DNA from: Rotaria macrura
Lineage: Eukaryota; Rotifera; Eurotatoria; Philodinida; Philodinidae
DNA: 64,000 bases
Direction of reading: 5' to 3'
NCBI GenBank assembly: GCA_900239685.1
Contig: OENT01000521.1
Coordinates: 33,489 to 97,488 of the forward strand
The notes beneath the pieces are model-generated. The model worked only from the letters and a program-made list of their open reading frames with translations, was not told where the DNA came from and searched no databases. A program made the translations under genes and the position numbers. Positions 13,210-24,360 of this stretch are shown here, piece after piece (positions within the stretch are counted from its first letter, which is position 1; each line of letters starts with the position of its first letter).

Positions 13210-13830
13210 AGAAATAAATTCTTCTTCAAAGTTGAAAAGATATTGTAAATTTAATAAAGAACCGATCAAAATCTTGCAATACGCATAATTTTTGCAATTG
13301 TCGAAGCGATTCATTACTCGCACATTGTTGTATTTTTAAATCAAATTTCTCGATTGGTAATGGAGGAAAATATCTGATCGGTCTTCATCTTGAACATGCA
13401 AGCCAAAAGCGTTTAGCAGCAATGTAAACTGAAAGGAAATGTAGTTGTCTTTTAAGTCCCATTTCGACAAATAATTATTGGATTGAATAGATATATGCTG
13501 AAAGGAAAGCGTATTATGAACAAATTTTTTTGAAAATAAAGATTTTAATTTAAAATCTTGGCTTTGCAGCACAGAGAAAAACTGAGAAAGCTGTTTCCAC
13601 ATCGACAATACTTGTTGCAATCGAGTTTCTTCATTGACGACCTGTGCGAAAGGAATAAACTGCGTACCTCGTTAATTTACCCCATTTGGAACTTACTGTA
13701 CCTCATTTGAGACCTGAACAGTTGGCACCCCTGGTTCTTCAACAGCCAAGCATTAGCTAAGACAATGGAAACCGAGCAATTCTTCATGAATTTGCTCTTC
13801 GATCACTTTGTTACTCTTCCAAAGAAAAAG
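13210..13830 (-). pseudogene. Possible minus-strand gene remnant, unknown protein
   Basis: Read on the minus strand, a stretch near 13800-13720 can be joined by a short intron (donor GTACAG, acceptor CGCACAG near 13641) to an exon beginning VVNEETRLQQVLSMW and running to about 13336. A different frame then gives FPPLPIEKFDLKIQQ and stops near 13215. Composition is protein-like (Lys, Gln, Glu, Leu helices), but the frames do not all connect, so this is either a decayed gene or a gene with introns I cannot place. No family recognised. Confidence 0.3.
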
Positions 13831-13876
13831 ATATTATCAGAATCTTAAAATATTCATAACAGATGTACTATGGTGA

Positions 13877-15330
13877 CTGACTGTGGGTAGGATCTCGGTT
13901 ATTGGCCTACAAATCTGTTTAAGGCTGACACAAATACAAACACCCTAACGCTATATAGAAGCACACGCATCCAATAAACATACCCCCACTCTCACGTAGA
14001 CACGCAAACTCCAACCAAAGTCTGACCCACACAGACGCACACACAAAGTCCATCCCTACACAGACGGCGAAACATTCACGAAAGCCTCACCCCAACCAAA
14101 CACAATGCACAGACACACGCACCCCCTAACCCGATGATATTCGCACACAGACACCCACACTCCAGCCAAAGGCTCACCCACGCCCAAACTCAATACACGG
14201 ACACCTCAACCCAGGTCGATCAAAACGAACGCCGTTACGGCGTCGTTTACGATCGTAAAAGATAAGGATACGTTGTAATTACGGCGGTTTACGATGAAAA
14301 TACGGGTCGTTACGCCGCCGTATTACCCCGTTTTAACAGGGGCAGTAATACGGACGTATTTCTCCGTACCGTATACGGGGATTCAAACGGCCGTTAACGA
14401 AGAATTACAGTGGCCGTATACGGATAGTATTCTCTATTGAGTACGGCAGTAAACGATCTGCTTTCCCGCAGTTTTTTGAGACCTCACTCCATGTTTTTTG
14501 TGACGGATGAAAATTTAATATGATCGAAAAAAAATTTATTCAATAAAAAAATGAATGAACGAAATTACAATAAAAAAAATAATTTACAATAAAAATAAAA
14601 TAAATGAAAAGTTAAAAAAATTAGATAAATAAAAGGTTTAAACAAATTAAATAAAAATTAGAATGAAAGTAAAAATTAAAATAAAATCTAAAATTCAATA
14701 ATAATGAAAATTAAGAGTAAACATCAACATAAAAATTAAATCTAAAATTTGATAAAATTAAGTAAACTAAAAAAATTAATTTAAAATTAAATAATATAAA
14801 TAACAATAACTTCTAGTTAATGTTACTAGACCTCATGCACTCACATAATCCAAACGAATATGAGATGTTCAAAGAGAAAGAAAGCATCGTAACTGTAAAC
14901 ACATATATACAGTCATTGGTGTAATTTATCTGCATATTACAGAGTAGGAGAGAGGGCGCTGTGATTCACGCGAAGGAGAGTGGAATAAAAATAAAACGCA
15001 AAAATAGGTTCAGTTCGAACGCTAACTAAGAAAAAGAACGTTAGTATCCTAGTAAAATGTGTTCTCACATGGTCTGACACCATACGGTAAAAACGATTGA
15101 AATACGGGGGGTTTGCGATGACCGTTACTCTATCGTTCGCAATGGCCCGTAAACGACCATCCTAAATACGGCCGTATTTGCCAGTAATCATCTCGTATAC
15201 GATAATGCGTAAACGATCACCCGCCACGACCATCGTATTTCACCATAATTGTGTCGTTTACGACCGTTTACGGATCGTTCTACTCGACCTGGGAAATCCG
15301 CTCACACCCCATACATCGACATATATTGCT
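13877..15330. repeat. CA-rich element of the TG/CA family, split by a later insertion
   Basis: 13877-14209 and 15294-15330 are strongly C/A-biased and G-poor on the plus strand, with many CACAC, CCCAC and CCCTAACC words, after a short GTGGGTAGG at the left end. The CA-rich text resumes directly after the inserted element at 14210-15293, so it is the older host. Confidence 0.55.
14210..15293. mobile_element. CCCAGG-family inverted-repeat element (1,084 bp)
   Basis: Starts CCCAGGTCGATCAAAACG and ends in CGTTCTACTCGACCTGGG, inverted relative to each other, with AA on both sides as a 2-bp target duplication. Both arms (about 14210-14480 and 15080-15293) are rich in TACGG/CCGTA and GTAAACGA words on both strands; the interior (14500-14870) is AT-rich filler of the TAAAATTAAA type. 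No transposase, so non-autonomous. The same ends occur at 48392-49617 and, in diverged form, at 53409-53744. Confidence 0.8.
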
Positions 15331-15850
15331 AATTTACTATGTATAGTACTTCTCGATGCATGGAATTTTTATCTCGTGGAACTAAGTAATTGATCAATGA
15401 TTTGTATATAGATTTGAACCCTAGTTTGAGAACTGTCAAATGGAAAATTAAAGCAGTATTTTGTTTAGAACGTTTATTATGAAATTGAATCCACTATGCA
15501 CAAATCAATTATTTCATGAAAGCCTAACCGTGAGCTGTATTGATGTTTATATGTTTAGGCTTCGAAATTCCATCGAAACCTTATAGATCTAGTATCACAA
15601 TGTTCGTCGCAACTTGCTCTTTCCGTTCATATAGAATTCAATAGGGTTTATGGGAAAAGATACCATTTGGCCGACTTCACGTCTTGCACTCAGCCATCTT
15701 TTGTTGACACACCACCGTACATGGTAGTGCTCATGAATAACCAGAAACAGTTTAATTTTCGTGTCCTTTTTTGAAGTAAAATAAAAAAATACGCAGAAAT
15801 GAGGAATAATATTGATTTTAGAATGTGAGAATTCTCTCACTAATTGGTAT
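15331..15850. other. Intergenic, no gene seen
   Basis: Only short ORFs without recognisable features; probably the 3' flank of the minus-strand peptide gene. Confidence 0.4.
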
Positions 15851-15931
15851 TGTTAAATAGTTTTAGTGATGGTTAACGACTTTATTAAAATGCTCATGCA
15901 CGTAATGACTGTTGTCTTTTTTCCCATAGTT

Positions 15932-16327
15932 TTAAAATAGATTCTTAGCACGAGAATTCTTGCCACCAGCAGGAGCAGCATGTGTACGACAAACACTGTT
16001 ACCAGATTTATCGGGACCATTGCACGCCGTACTGGGGTCACGATTATTATCCCTATAATTACTACGAGATTCATAAAGGCAGCTACATTTATCATGTCCC
16101 CTGCCGGTGAGAGCAGACCAAAAGCTGTAACAAATCACGCAATGGCCAGTTTCAGGATCATCGTGACCGCAACAGCTGGAAGTAGAATTGCAGATGTCGC
16201 CGAAACGAACACAACCTGTTTTGCCACCAGAACGGTCTGCTTTTTTCCCTATGAATGCGTCGCAATGCACAGCTAAGACTACCAAGATGCATGTAAAATA
16301 AATCACAATCTTAATCATATTATTCAT
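15932..16327 (-). CDS. Secreted cysteine-rich peptide, 131 residues
   Basis: Residues 1-25 form a signal peptide (hydrophobic IKIVIYFTCILVVLAV, then small residues before FIGKK). The mature part has ten cysteines spaced C-6-C-5-CC-9-C-2-C-14-C-1-C-18-C-10-C, suggesting five disulfides. The C-x6-C-x5-CC opening resembles knottin-type small secreted proteins, but I recognise no specific family and infer no activity. The C-terminal tail is basic and Gly-rich. Single exon. A TATA box sits 92 bp upstream of the start, which supports expression from this ATG. Confidence 0.75.
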   Translation of the reverse strand: MNNMIKIVIYFTCILVVLAVHCDAFIGKKADRSGGKTGCVRFGDICNSTSSCCGHDDPETGHCVICYSFWSALTGRGHDKCSCLYESRSNYRDNNRDPSTACNGPDKSGNSVCRTHAAPAGGKNSRAKNLF

Positions 16328-16418
16328 TTTCCGGTGATCGATTGACGAGAAAATATACGTATACGCAGCAATGGGTGAGTAGGTACCACAATGATGATTT
16401 TATGCAAATAGCACTAGA

Positions 16419-16426
16419 CTTTTATA
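16419..16426 (-). promoter_or_regulatory. TATA box (TATAAAAG) for the secreted Cys-rich peptide
   Basis: On the minus strand TATAAAAG lies 92 bp before the ATG at 16327, which would give a 5' UTR of roughly 60-65 nt. Confidence 0.55.
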
Positions 16427-16429
16427 AGC

Positions 16430-17690
16430 CATGATTTTTTCGTAGCAAGCATACGAAAAATTACTCTGTATTCATTATGCAGAAAGAAGCAACAGTTTGT
16501 GACTAGAGGTTATTTGCGAATGAAGAACAAGTAAATAGTTAAAGATGAATCACTTTTTTCGTGTGAAAGAAAATAGATTCTCGCGAGTAAGTGCGACCTA
16601 TGCAAACACACAATCATTGAATACGTTGTAAAATGCCCTCCATGCTTCATTAGCAAATTTTCAGCTTCGCATAATTGGATGTTAGTATGTGAATTTTTAC
16701 CATAAATACGTATGTACAATCATACATAATAGCAAAGCTCTCTAAACATGTTTCTCTATTCAAATATGGGGTGATTAATTATTCTTTGGTTTTCTTACAA
16801 TAATTATTCTTCCATCCTTACAGAGAAATTCAAAGAGTTTCAAACTGCGATATGTACCTGTTTGTAACAGAGCAAGGGTTGTCATTGATCGTTTTAACTC
16901 GATACTAAACAAATAATGACAAAATATGAATTAAGATTTCCGATAAGTTTGTCTGTTGCTGTTACGATAGAAAACTGCAATATTTTTCTTCACAAGTATT
17001 TGAAAATCAGTGTCCTATAAGAACAGAATGAAAAAGAATGAATATAGTTTTTAGAGAAAATCAGAGTATGTTTTGTATGTGACAGTAAACGCTCATTACT
17101 GTGTAACTAATTAGCAATATAATTTAATGAGCATTTCATATGTAACCCATGCAATGTTTGAATCTGTTCTGTTCTATGAAGTCTTCCTATTTTCGGAATA
17201 TGTATGCTTGATAAAAGCACCAGGAATGAAACCAGTCATTGAGAATTTAAAAATCCAAAAGTACCTGGAATAATAAGGGATACTCATGCAAATTTGTTGA
17301 AAAAATAATGAGCAATATCCATAAGTCTACTGAGAACTATTCACTGTTGATGACCGTTGCGTCAATAATTTCTACACATGTCATTAATATTTTAACCTAA
17401 CTCTATCCGGAACAATGATTCTAGTATGTATTTATTGTGTTTCATGGTATGATGTTGGCGAAATAGTTAAATGAAACAACATTTATTGTATAATGCAATC
17501 ATTTGATTCTATTTTATAGTCCTCAAATACTTGTTAATTAGAGTCATCCTTGGTCAACTAAATTATTGCACAACTGAAAGTTGTTCTTGCTGAATATGTA
17601 GCATATTCCAGAATAAACCCTTATTCAATAGATCGCATATGCCGTAGACATTTGACAGTACCTATTCCACATTCAATGTAACTATATAAT
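16430..17690. other. Intergenic, nothing recognised
   Basis: AT-rich with only short ORFs; no repeat structure, RNA gene or homology visible. Confidence 0.45.
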
Positions 17691-17691
17691 C

Positions 17692-17787
17692 GAGGGTGTG
17701 GCTGTGGCTCTTGCGTTGAGTGTTGATTTTGCAGAAGAGACGACATACTCGCACACGCCCATCCACCTACAACCTTGTGTCCCTCAT
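17692..17787. repeat. Short TG/CA-family element
   Basis: Begins GAGGGTGTGGCTGTGGC and ends in a CA-rich half (CACACGCCCATCC … GTCCCTC). Same G-rich to C-rich polarity as the other TG/CA loci. Confidence 0.45.
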
Positions 17788-18085
17788 TGATAAATCGTTG
17801 TAAAACTGAAAAAGATTGCACTTTTCGTGAAAAAACCTTATTTTCAATGTTTTTCGATTTCTCAGAAAAGCTTTTACGACCCAGTGATAGAAAACGATCA
17901 GCATAAAACTCTCTACTACATGAGACTATTATAACTTGATTTAAAAGTTCTTCTGTAAATAGTGGGAGAAAGCTTGCGAAAGCATCTTGCTATTTTTCAA
18001 ATTTCAAAGTGCTTAACAGTACTTTTAAGTCAAAACGTATGCAAATTACTTGAGAAGTTTCACTTATAAGTACTATTTCTTGCTA

Positions 18086-18858
18086 ACGGGTGGTCGGAAA
18101 GTTTTGGCACAAAATGTTTGTTTCTTTTTGGTCCACTCGAAAATATTTCAGACGAGTCGAAATCTACGGGTTAGAAGCAGAATTTCGTGTTCTTTCAGAA
18201 TATGAATTTAGAAATGTTGTGTCGGCTTTTGTTCGAGAGAAGTAAGGGAATCTTTGAAAGACCTGAAAAATTAGTTTGGACGGAAAAGTTTTTCGTAGTT
18301 TTTTATATTTTAACTATTGTAATTCGAAACTAAAGGTTGGAACCTTTATGACTCTATCAGTTAGTGGAGAAAAATTTGCCTTACAAAATGTAATATTGGA
18401 GTTCTGTTTGGTTGTTAGACAAGATATCTGAATCTTTGTTTTTCTTATACCCTCATTTTTGAGAAATTGACTTTTTGACCACAAGGTGTTTTTAACAAAA
18501 GGAGTTCCTAACAAAAAACATACAACTTCACTTGTGTAAAAGTTACAACTTAATTCACTATCACATTTTGTAGATAGGTGTCCGCTCTACAAAACTATCG
18601 TGTCCGATAACGTTTAGCAATTTCAAAAATGGNNNNNNNNNNNNNNNNNNNNNNNNNNNNNNNNNNNNNNNNNNNNNNNNNNNNTTTTAAAGATTCCCTT
18701 ACTTCTCTCGAACAAAAACTGACACATAACTTCTAAACTCATATTCTGAAAGAACATGAAATTCTGCTTCTAATCCATAGATTTCGACTCGTCTGAAATA
18801 TTTTCGAGTGGACCAAAAAGAAACAAACATTTTGTGCCAAAACTTTCCGACCACCCGT
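18086..18858. mobile_element. TA-flanked element with ~175-bp inverted arms (mariner-like ends), contains assembly gap
   Basis: The left arm starts ACGGGTGGTCGGAAAGTTTT; the right arm is its near-identical reverse complement for about 175 bp. Each end abuts TA (18084-18085 and 18859-18860), the target duplication of the Tc1/mariner group. No transposase in the remaining interior. The 52 Ns at 18633-18684 touch the inner edge of the right arm, so the true length is unknown. Confidence 0.8.
18633..18684. other. Assembly gap (52 N)
   Basis: Run of N inside the inverted-repeat element, directly next to its right arm. Single ambiguous bases also occur at 24572, 56119, 59055 and 62159. Confidence 1.
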
Positions 18859-19046
18859 TAAAGGAAACTTTTGAAGGTACTAAAACATTACTTTTTGGCT
18901 CCTTTTTTTACAGTGGTGTGCTTACATTAATAACTGCTTTATTTTCAGACTATTTCAAAGAACGAATAAGGATTGACAGGCATGAATAATATATTTAGGA
19001 ATATAATCAAGCGTTTTCTAGTATTGTATTCAGTATCAATCGGAGT

Positions 19047-22000
19047 TTATCGATGACATAGGCGTTTCATTGATTGTTTAAATGTTTTCATATACATTTC
19101 TGATGGTAAAATGAAAACTACAAAAGTTGCCATTGATGGAATAATTGAAATAAAGTAACCCATTAAATAAAACCGTGAGTTTCGCGCTGATTTCATACAT
19201 CCGGATAAGAACGATATAATTAGACGAGGGAGAGCTAATACAATGAGAATACATGGAGATATTAATAGATGCTTTTGTAGTTTGATATTTTGATAAAGAT
19301 GTTCTTTAAAAGAAGTTTCCTTCCGTGAATTTGAACGCACATATGCCATCTTGTAAATAACGGACAGTGCTGATATGGCATTAATCGAAAATGGAATACA
19401 AAAATGAAAGATACTTATAATTGAATCATATATTTGTATAGATGATGAATACACGGCAATACACCATACACGTTGTTGTTGTTCTTCTTCATCAATAATA
19501 ATACGCCGATGTATTGGATCGTGTATTATCGCACAAATATTAAAAATAAAGACAGAAAGTACAATCCATTTTGCTATTTGCCTACTTTTTGCTTTTCGAA
19601 AATTGGCACCTTGTAAAACATTTACAGCACGTTCAACTGCTATACAAGCATGAAGCCAATCATGAGTATTCGAAAGGAGTTTAAGAAAAAAATCAAGAAT
19701 TATACATTGTAGATCTAAGAATAAACGATGCTTGATCCAACCAATTTGGGATGCTAAAAGGCACCAGAATTTGATATTAAATATAGTGATAGTTAGAAAG
19801 GATGTGATCGACATAAAAAACAAATAGTAACCACAACCAACAATGCTTGTTTCCTTTCTTCGGAAAGTATGAAAACAGACAAAAGCATTTAAAATACCAC
19901 ATGAAAAAATGAGTGTAGTTAAAATAATGCTAATTTTAACAATAACAGGTTGCTGAAATATTTTAATATTTGACTTCATGTGATAACCTAATATAATACT
20001 TAAGGATAGAGTTGAACTTTCAGTTGAAAACTGGCATCGTGATCCGAAATAACATTGACGACAGACACAAATTGATGATGTAGGACATTTACGGTCATCA
20101 ATAAAGCAGAAGCCTTGATTTTTACATATATTATATCCTTGACAATTATAGGTCATATTAAATTCGAATGGTAAACAAGTTGCTTGACGATCAAGATTGC
20201 ATAAACAAAAGTAATAATTATCATAGAAACAAACTAATTCTAAATCATTTTGACAAGGGATATGATAATATTTGATACGTTTCAATATATGTTGATTAGA
20301 AAAAGTTTCGTTGAATATTTCACTAATAGATGGACATCTATTAGAAGGAGTTATTATGGTATAAATATGCTCAGAAGTAATGAGTGTTTCGCGAAGAATC
20401 ATCAAATAATAGTTATTTGATATCTCTACGAAAGCAATATTAAAAGAAACTGAAGTATTCAGAGTTACTAATTCTTCGGTAAAAGCAAGCTTTTTCATGA
20501 TAGTGGTACGATGAACACTTTCTTTTGCTTCACTTCCAACAGATATGAAGTGAATGAATAAGGATGATGGAATAGGTAAATTTTGATAAAATGATATATC
20601 AATTCGATTTTGTTTCTCTCTATATTGACAACGATCTCCTATATAACCTAGTAGACAGACACATATCGATAGATTTGGATATGTAAGTCCACCGCTTACA
20701 TCCAATGGGAGACATTGACCACCATTCATGCATGAATTAGAATGACACACTTTATTATATAGGTAACATCGACGACCCCATCGATCAGATGGACATAAGC
20801 AAATTGAATCACTCATACACTTCGAACCTGGCGCACAATTGCAGGTGTGTTTAACATCACACTGTACACCTGACCAACCATGATCACACTGGCAAAAACT
20901 CAGTTTTTGGCCATTAATATAATTGAAACATTGCCCATGGATACATGAAGATTTACAATTTTTGATGGGCTCCATATTTTCAAAAGGAACTTTCAATATT
21001 ATAGGTAGACGATGAACAGGTAGAAATGGGAATTGAATTGGATAAAGCCAACTAGCACGATAATCCAATGTTTGTTTATTATATACATCGATTTGTACGG
21101 AATAGTTTTTTGACATATTCTTTGGTCGACTTGAATATAATAAATAAATATTAAATTTATCGTCACAATACCGATTAGATAAATATTCAATAATTTCATA
21201 TGATTCAATTTTTTTCTCTTCATCAATTAGAGTAATTAGAAATATGAATATATGGTGCCAATCAGATGTCATTCGAATACGAAGTGTTAAACTCACACGC
21301 TGATTTTGATATTCACATGAACGTCCATAATAACTTGATGGACACATACAAAATAACTTGGAACTATTGTCATGCATTCGAAGACGAATAGGTATTCCAC
21401 GATTACATACCCAAACGTAATCTCGTGTAAACATATCAACGTAATTTGCTTGAACTTGACTGAATTTTATTTGCTGTGAAAATACGCTTGAAGTATCATG
21501 CGACACGAACTGTCGTGGATATGTCGGTACATTGTACAGTTGAAACTGTTCGATAGTCCTTTGCTGTATATCACGAAAAGTCCTGGCAAAAAATTGTTTT
21601 ACTTCAGGTGAATGTATTCTCAAATTCATTATATTTGCCAATGGATCAGCGGTGTAATTCTCACACAAAATTTCGTCATCACCGAGACGACAGTCTACTT
21701 TTTTATTACAAATGTCTTCATATCCAATTGATTTTGTTTCATTTAGACACTGAAACTCATACCTGAATCTTTTATTTCCTATATACTTTTGAGATTTGGT
21801 CCGTTCATCTGTTCCACCAAGGCAGTCAGTAATATTATTGCCAACTCGTTCAATAGACAAGCATGACAATTTCGATGTATCGTTAGGAAAAACGCAATCA
21901 TGTTGATGTAAAGGACAAGTTGATAAACTGCAATCTACTTCATCAGCTCCATCAGTACATAACCAAAATTGATCATATCTGGAGTAAGCATTATTACATG

Positions 22001-23738
22001 GCCATTGATGACATTCAGTTTCATCTGTTTCATTTTTATCATCGATCAATATAGGTAGTAAATCTATTTTACCATCACATATATTTTGAAAAAGAGTGTT
22101 GATGTCTATTGTATTTTCATGAAGCTTATGACTAACTATTTCTTCTCCATAATATTTACAATGCTTTGTTCCATCTTCAACCATTAAAGATGCGGGGCAC
22201 TTGTCCTCATACTCTTCAAAACATTTAAAACGTTTTTCTTTACCAGCAAGGGAACAACTGTCATTGAATTTCTCATCGTCTGTGTTAGGGCAATCACCGA
22301 AACCATCGAGAAGACGGTATCTTGAAATGCATTTCGTCGAATTATGACACTGATACATGATCGAATTATTACAATAATTTTCCATCCGGACAAACGGTGA
22401 ACATGCACGAAAGCGTTCTCTAACGAGATTAACGAACGTTTCTATATCATTATAGAAATCTGTATTATTAAAACCTAAATCATTAAAACGGCGACATGTT
22501 AAATCATCAAAGTGTTCTTTAACAGGAAGAAAGCCACTGCACAAGCTTTCATCATAACATGCATATTCTGGTATATGAATTTCACCGGGTTCAATTATTC
22601 TGTTCGTGAACATAAAACGAACATGTCCATAGAGAATGGGAATATAATGAAATTCAAAGTTTTTTCTGCAATAATTTCTCATACACATACTATCTTTACA
22701 AAATGTTTTGCACCATTTGTCATCGACAAAACCCATGGATCTCATAGAACAAGCCGTAGCATTAGAGCACAGATCAGCAGGCAAAAGAGAATTGCGACCA
22801 TTGTAACATTTCATTAAACCGTTTGTACATTGGCCATCTCCGCATGGAAACTGTTGATTTCCTGGTTGACACATACGTTCTTCACAATAAAAGTTCGTCG
22901 TTTTAGAACAATAATATGCGTATTGCAGATCAGGTTTTTCATCTGTTCCATCCAAACATTCTGTTTGCTGTATATCATCACGAAAAAATTCTATTGGAAT
23001 ACAATGTCCATTATCACATCGATATTCATCATCTGTACATTCATTAATTTCCAATTGCCAACAATGTTCCTCATCCTTACCATCTAAGCAATCACGTTTT
23101 CCATCGCAAATTTCCCGCCAATCCAAACAAGAAAGTAATGTTTTACAATGTAGATGTTGATAACATGTCGATTGATAGCTTTTGCTTAAAAATACTTTGC
23201 GAATAAAAATAGCATAGACTATATCATTAAACGTGTTTCCCATTATATGATCAAATGTGAAACGGCAAAAGGGTCCAAACCATGAGGATGTACAATTGTA
23301 AAAGATATATTTCTTATCAAATGATGGATTTGAATCAGTGTCCAGAAAGAATTGATACTCTTCTCCCAAATCCAAAGAGGCTGACCACAAGAGTAACATT
23401 GAACTGCTAATATTTTTTTCTTTTAATTCCGTAAAAGTATAACCAGGATCCGATGTAATAGTCATATAATTTTTAATGAGCAAATCATTATCTGCTAAGT
23501 TTTGAATACAATAGCGAACTCTTTTATTCACTTTTGAGGTATCGCTGCCACGTGTTTGTTCTTCATTATATACGAAATGCGTCAGACAATAATGATCATG
23601 CTGCTTACTTGTACTATAGACATTAAATTGATTGGATGGGAAGGATTGCACTTGACATATGATCAGCATGTATACTAGTAGCATAGTATCAAGCAAAATT
23701 GGTATGATAAATAAAGTACATTTTATTCTTCTACCCAT
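19047..23738 (-). CDS. Large LDLa/EGF-repeat rhodopsin-like 7TM receptor, 1563 residues, intronless
   Basis: N-terminal signal/hydrophobic segment (residues 8-32). The ectodomain has LDL-receptor class A-type repeats near 196-232 (CDGKRDCLDGKDEEHC), 236-270, 466-495, 583-603, 610-645 and 665-695, the last few imperfect. EGF-like modules occur near 735-780 (CMCPSSYYGRSC), 926-1045 (CQCDHGWSGVQC, then CICLCP/CVCLLGYIGDRC types) and 1200-1235. Seven TM segments follow from about 1262 to 1550. The DRY motif at the end of TM3 reads ERA and TM7 ends PSEMY instead of NPxxY. This is the layout of the multi-LDLa 7TM receptors expanded in bdelloids; ligand unknown. One uninterrupted 4.7-kb frame is striking beside the 25-exon gene at 1-11130. 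A TTTATT (AATAAA on minus) lies at 18938-18943. Confidence 0.88.
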   Translation of the reverse strand: MGRRIKCTLFIIPILLDTMLLVYMLIICQVQSFPSNQFNVYSTSKQHDHYCLTHFVYNEEQTRGSDTSKVNKRVRYCIQNLADNDLLIKNYMTITSDPGYTFTELKEKNISSSMLLLWSASLDLGEEYQFFLDTDSNPSFDKKYIFYNCTSSWFGPFCRFTFDHIMGNTFNDIVYAIFIRKVFLSKSYQSTCYQHLHCKTLLSCLDWREICDGKRDCLDGKDEEHCWQLEINECTDDEYRCDNGHCIPIEFFRDDIQQTECLDGTDEKPDLQYAYYCSKTTNFYCEERMCQPGNQQFPCGDGQCTNGLMKCYNGRNSLLPADLCSNATACSMRSMGFVDDKWCKTFCKDSMCMRNYCRKNFEFHYIPILYGHVRFMFTNRIIEPGEIHIPEYACYDESLCSGFLPVKEHFDDLTCRRFNDLGFNNTDFYNDIETFVNLVRERFRACSPFVRMENYCNNSIMYQCHNSTKCISRYRLLDGFGDCPNTDDEKFNDSCSLAGKEKRFKCFEEYEDKCPASLMVEDGTKHCKYYGEEIVSHKLHENTIDINTLFQNICDGKIDLLPILIDDKNETDETECHQWPCNNAYSRYDQFWLCTDGADEVDCSLSTCPLHQHDCVFPNDTSKLSCLSIERVGNNITDCLGGTDERTKSQKYIGNKRFRYEFQCLNETKSIGYEDICNKKVDCRLGDDEILCENYTADPLANIMNLRIHSPEVKQFFARTFRDIQQRTIEQFQLYNVPTYPRQFVSHDTSSVFSQQIKFSQVQANYVDMFTRDYVWVCNRGIPIRLRMHDNSSKLFCMCPSSYYGRSCEYQNQRVSLTLRIRMTSDWHHIFIFLITLIDEEKKIESYEIIEYLSNRYCDDKFNIYLLYSSRPKNMSKNYSVQIDVYNKQTLDYRASWLYPIQFPFLPVHRLPIILKVPFENMEPIKNCKSSCIHGQCFNYINGQKLSFCQCDHGWSGVQCDVKHTCNCAPGSKCMSDSICLCPSDRWGRRCYLYNKVCHSNSCMNGGQCLPLDVSGGLTYPNLSICVCLLGYIGDRCQYREKQNRIDISFYQNLPIPSSLFIHFISVGSEAKESVHRTTIMKKLAFTEELVTLNTSVSFNIAFVEISNNYYLMILRETLITSEHIYTIITPSNRCPSISEIFNETFSNQHILKRIKYYHIPCQNDLELVCFYDNYYFCLCNLDRQATCLPFEFNMTYNCQGYNICKNQGFCFIDDRKCPTSSICVCRQCYFGSRCQFSTESSTLSLSIILGYHMKSNIKIFQQPVIVKISIILTTLIFSCGILNAFVCFHTFRRKETSIVGCGYYLFFMSITSFLTITIFNIKFWCLLASQIGWIKHRLFLDLQCIILDFFLKLLSNTHDWLHACIAVERAVNVLQGANFRKAKSRQIAKWIVLSVFIFNICAIIHDPIHRRIIIDEEEQQQRVWCIAVYSSSIQIYDSIISIFHFCIPFSINAISALSVIYKMAYVRSNSRKETSFKEHLYQNIKLQKHLLISPCILIVLALPRLIISFLSGCMKSARNSRFYLMGYFISIIPSMATFVVFILPSEMYMKTFKQSMKRLCHR

Positions 23739-24360
23739 TCTCTATATTCTTTGAGCGTGATTTCAAATCTCATTTTCTATTAGGATGCTGAGTAAATTTT
23801 TCCTTCTGTTAAACGTGACTAGAAAAGTTATATCGTCTACGACTATTGACACAAAAAACTTTTTTTTAAAATTTTATGTTGATACAATCATTGGAACTTG
23901 TGGATGCCTATTGAAAATAGATGGATCTATATCTATGCAGAGAAATAAATCTTCTGCGCTAAAATGTGATTTTTCAATAACTGATTAAGTCATAATAATT
24001 TCAAAATCTACATAATGTACTTAATAAATTGATAAATAACATACGTATGTAAAATTAATTTTCTTCAATGTATTTCATATTGTGCATTTAAAAATCAAAT
24101 ATTTATCAAGGTTCAGCATTACAATTTAATCAGAAAAAAAAGTAAAATAAAAAATGGGGAAATTTTGAGAAACTAGAAGAAACGTGTTAGGTAGCTACAA
24201 AACAGATAGTCAAAATCGTTCATAGAAGCACAAAAATTGCTATAAAAACAAAACAACTAATAGATGTGCGATCCAAATTTGATTTGATTGCCTTATTCGT
24301 TAATAATTATATGTAGAATCCTTTCAATATTTGAAAAAAAGTGAATTTTGTAATGCTTTG
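23739..24360. other. 5' flank of the minus-strand receptor, no gene seen
   Basis: AT-rich; only short ORFs. No clear TATA box within 100 bp of the ATG at 23738. Confidence 0.4.

Noticed and set aside
15980-16276. 98-codon plus-strand ORF
   Set aside because: Shadow of the secreted Cys-rich peptide gene, which has a signal peptide and TATA box on the minus strand.
22512-23087. Plus-strand ORFs of 101 and 85 codons
   Set aside because: Antisense to LDLa repeats of the large receptor; no independent support.
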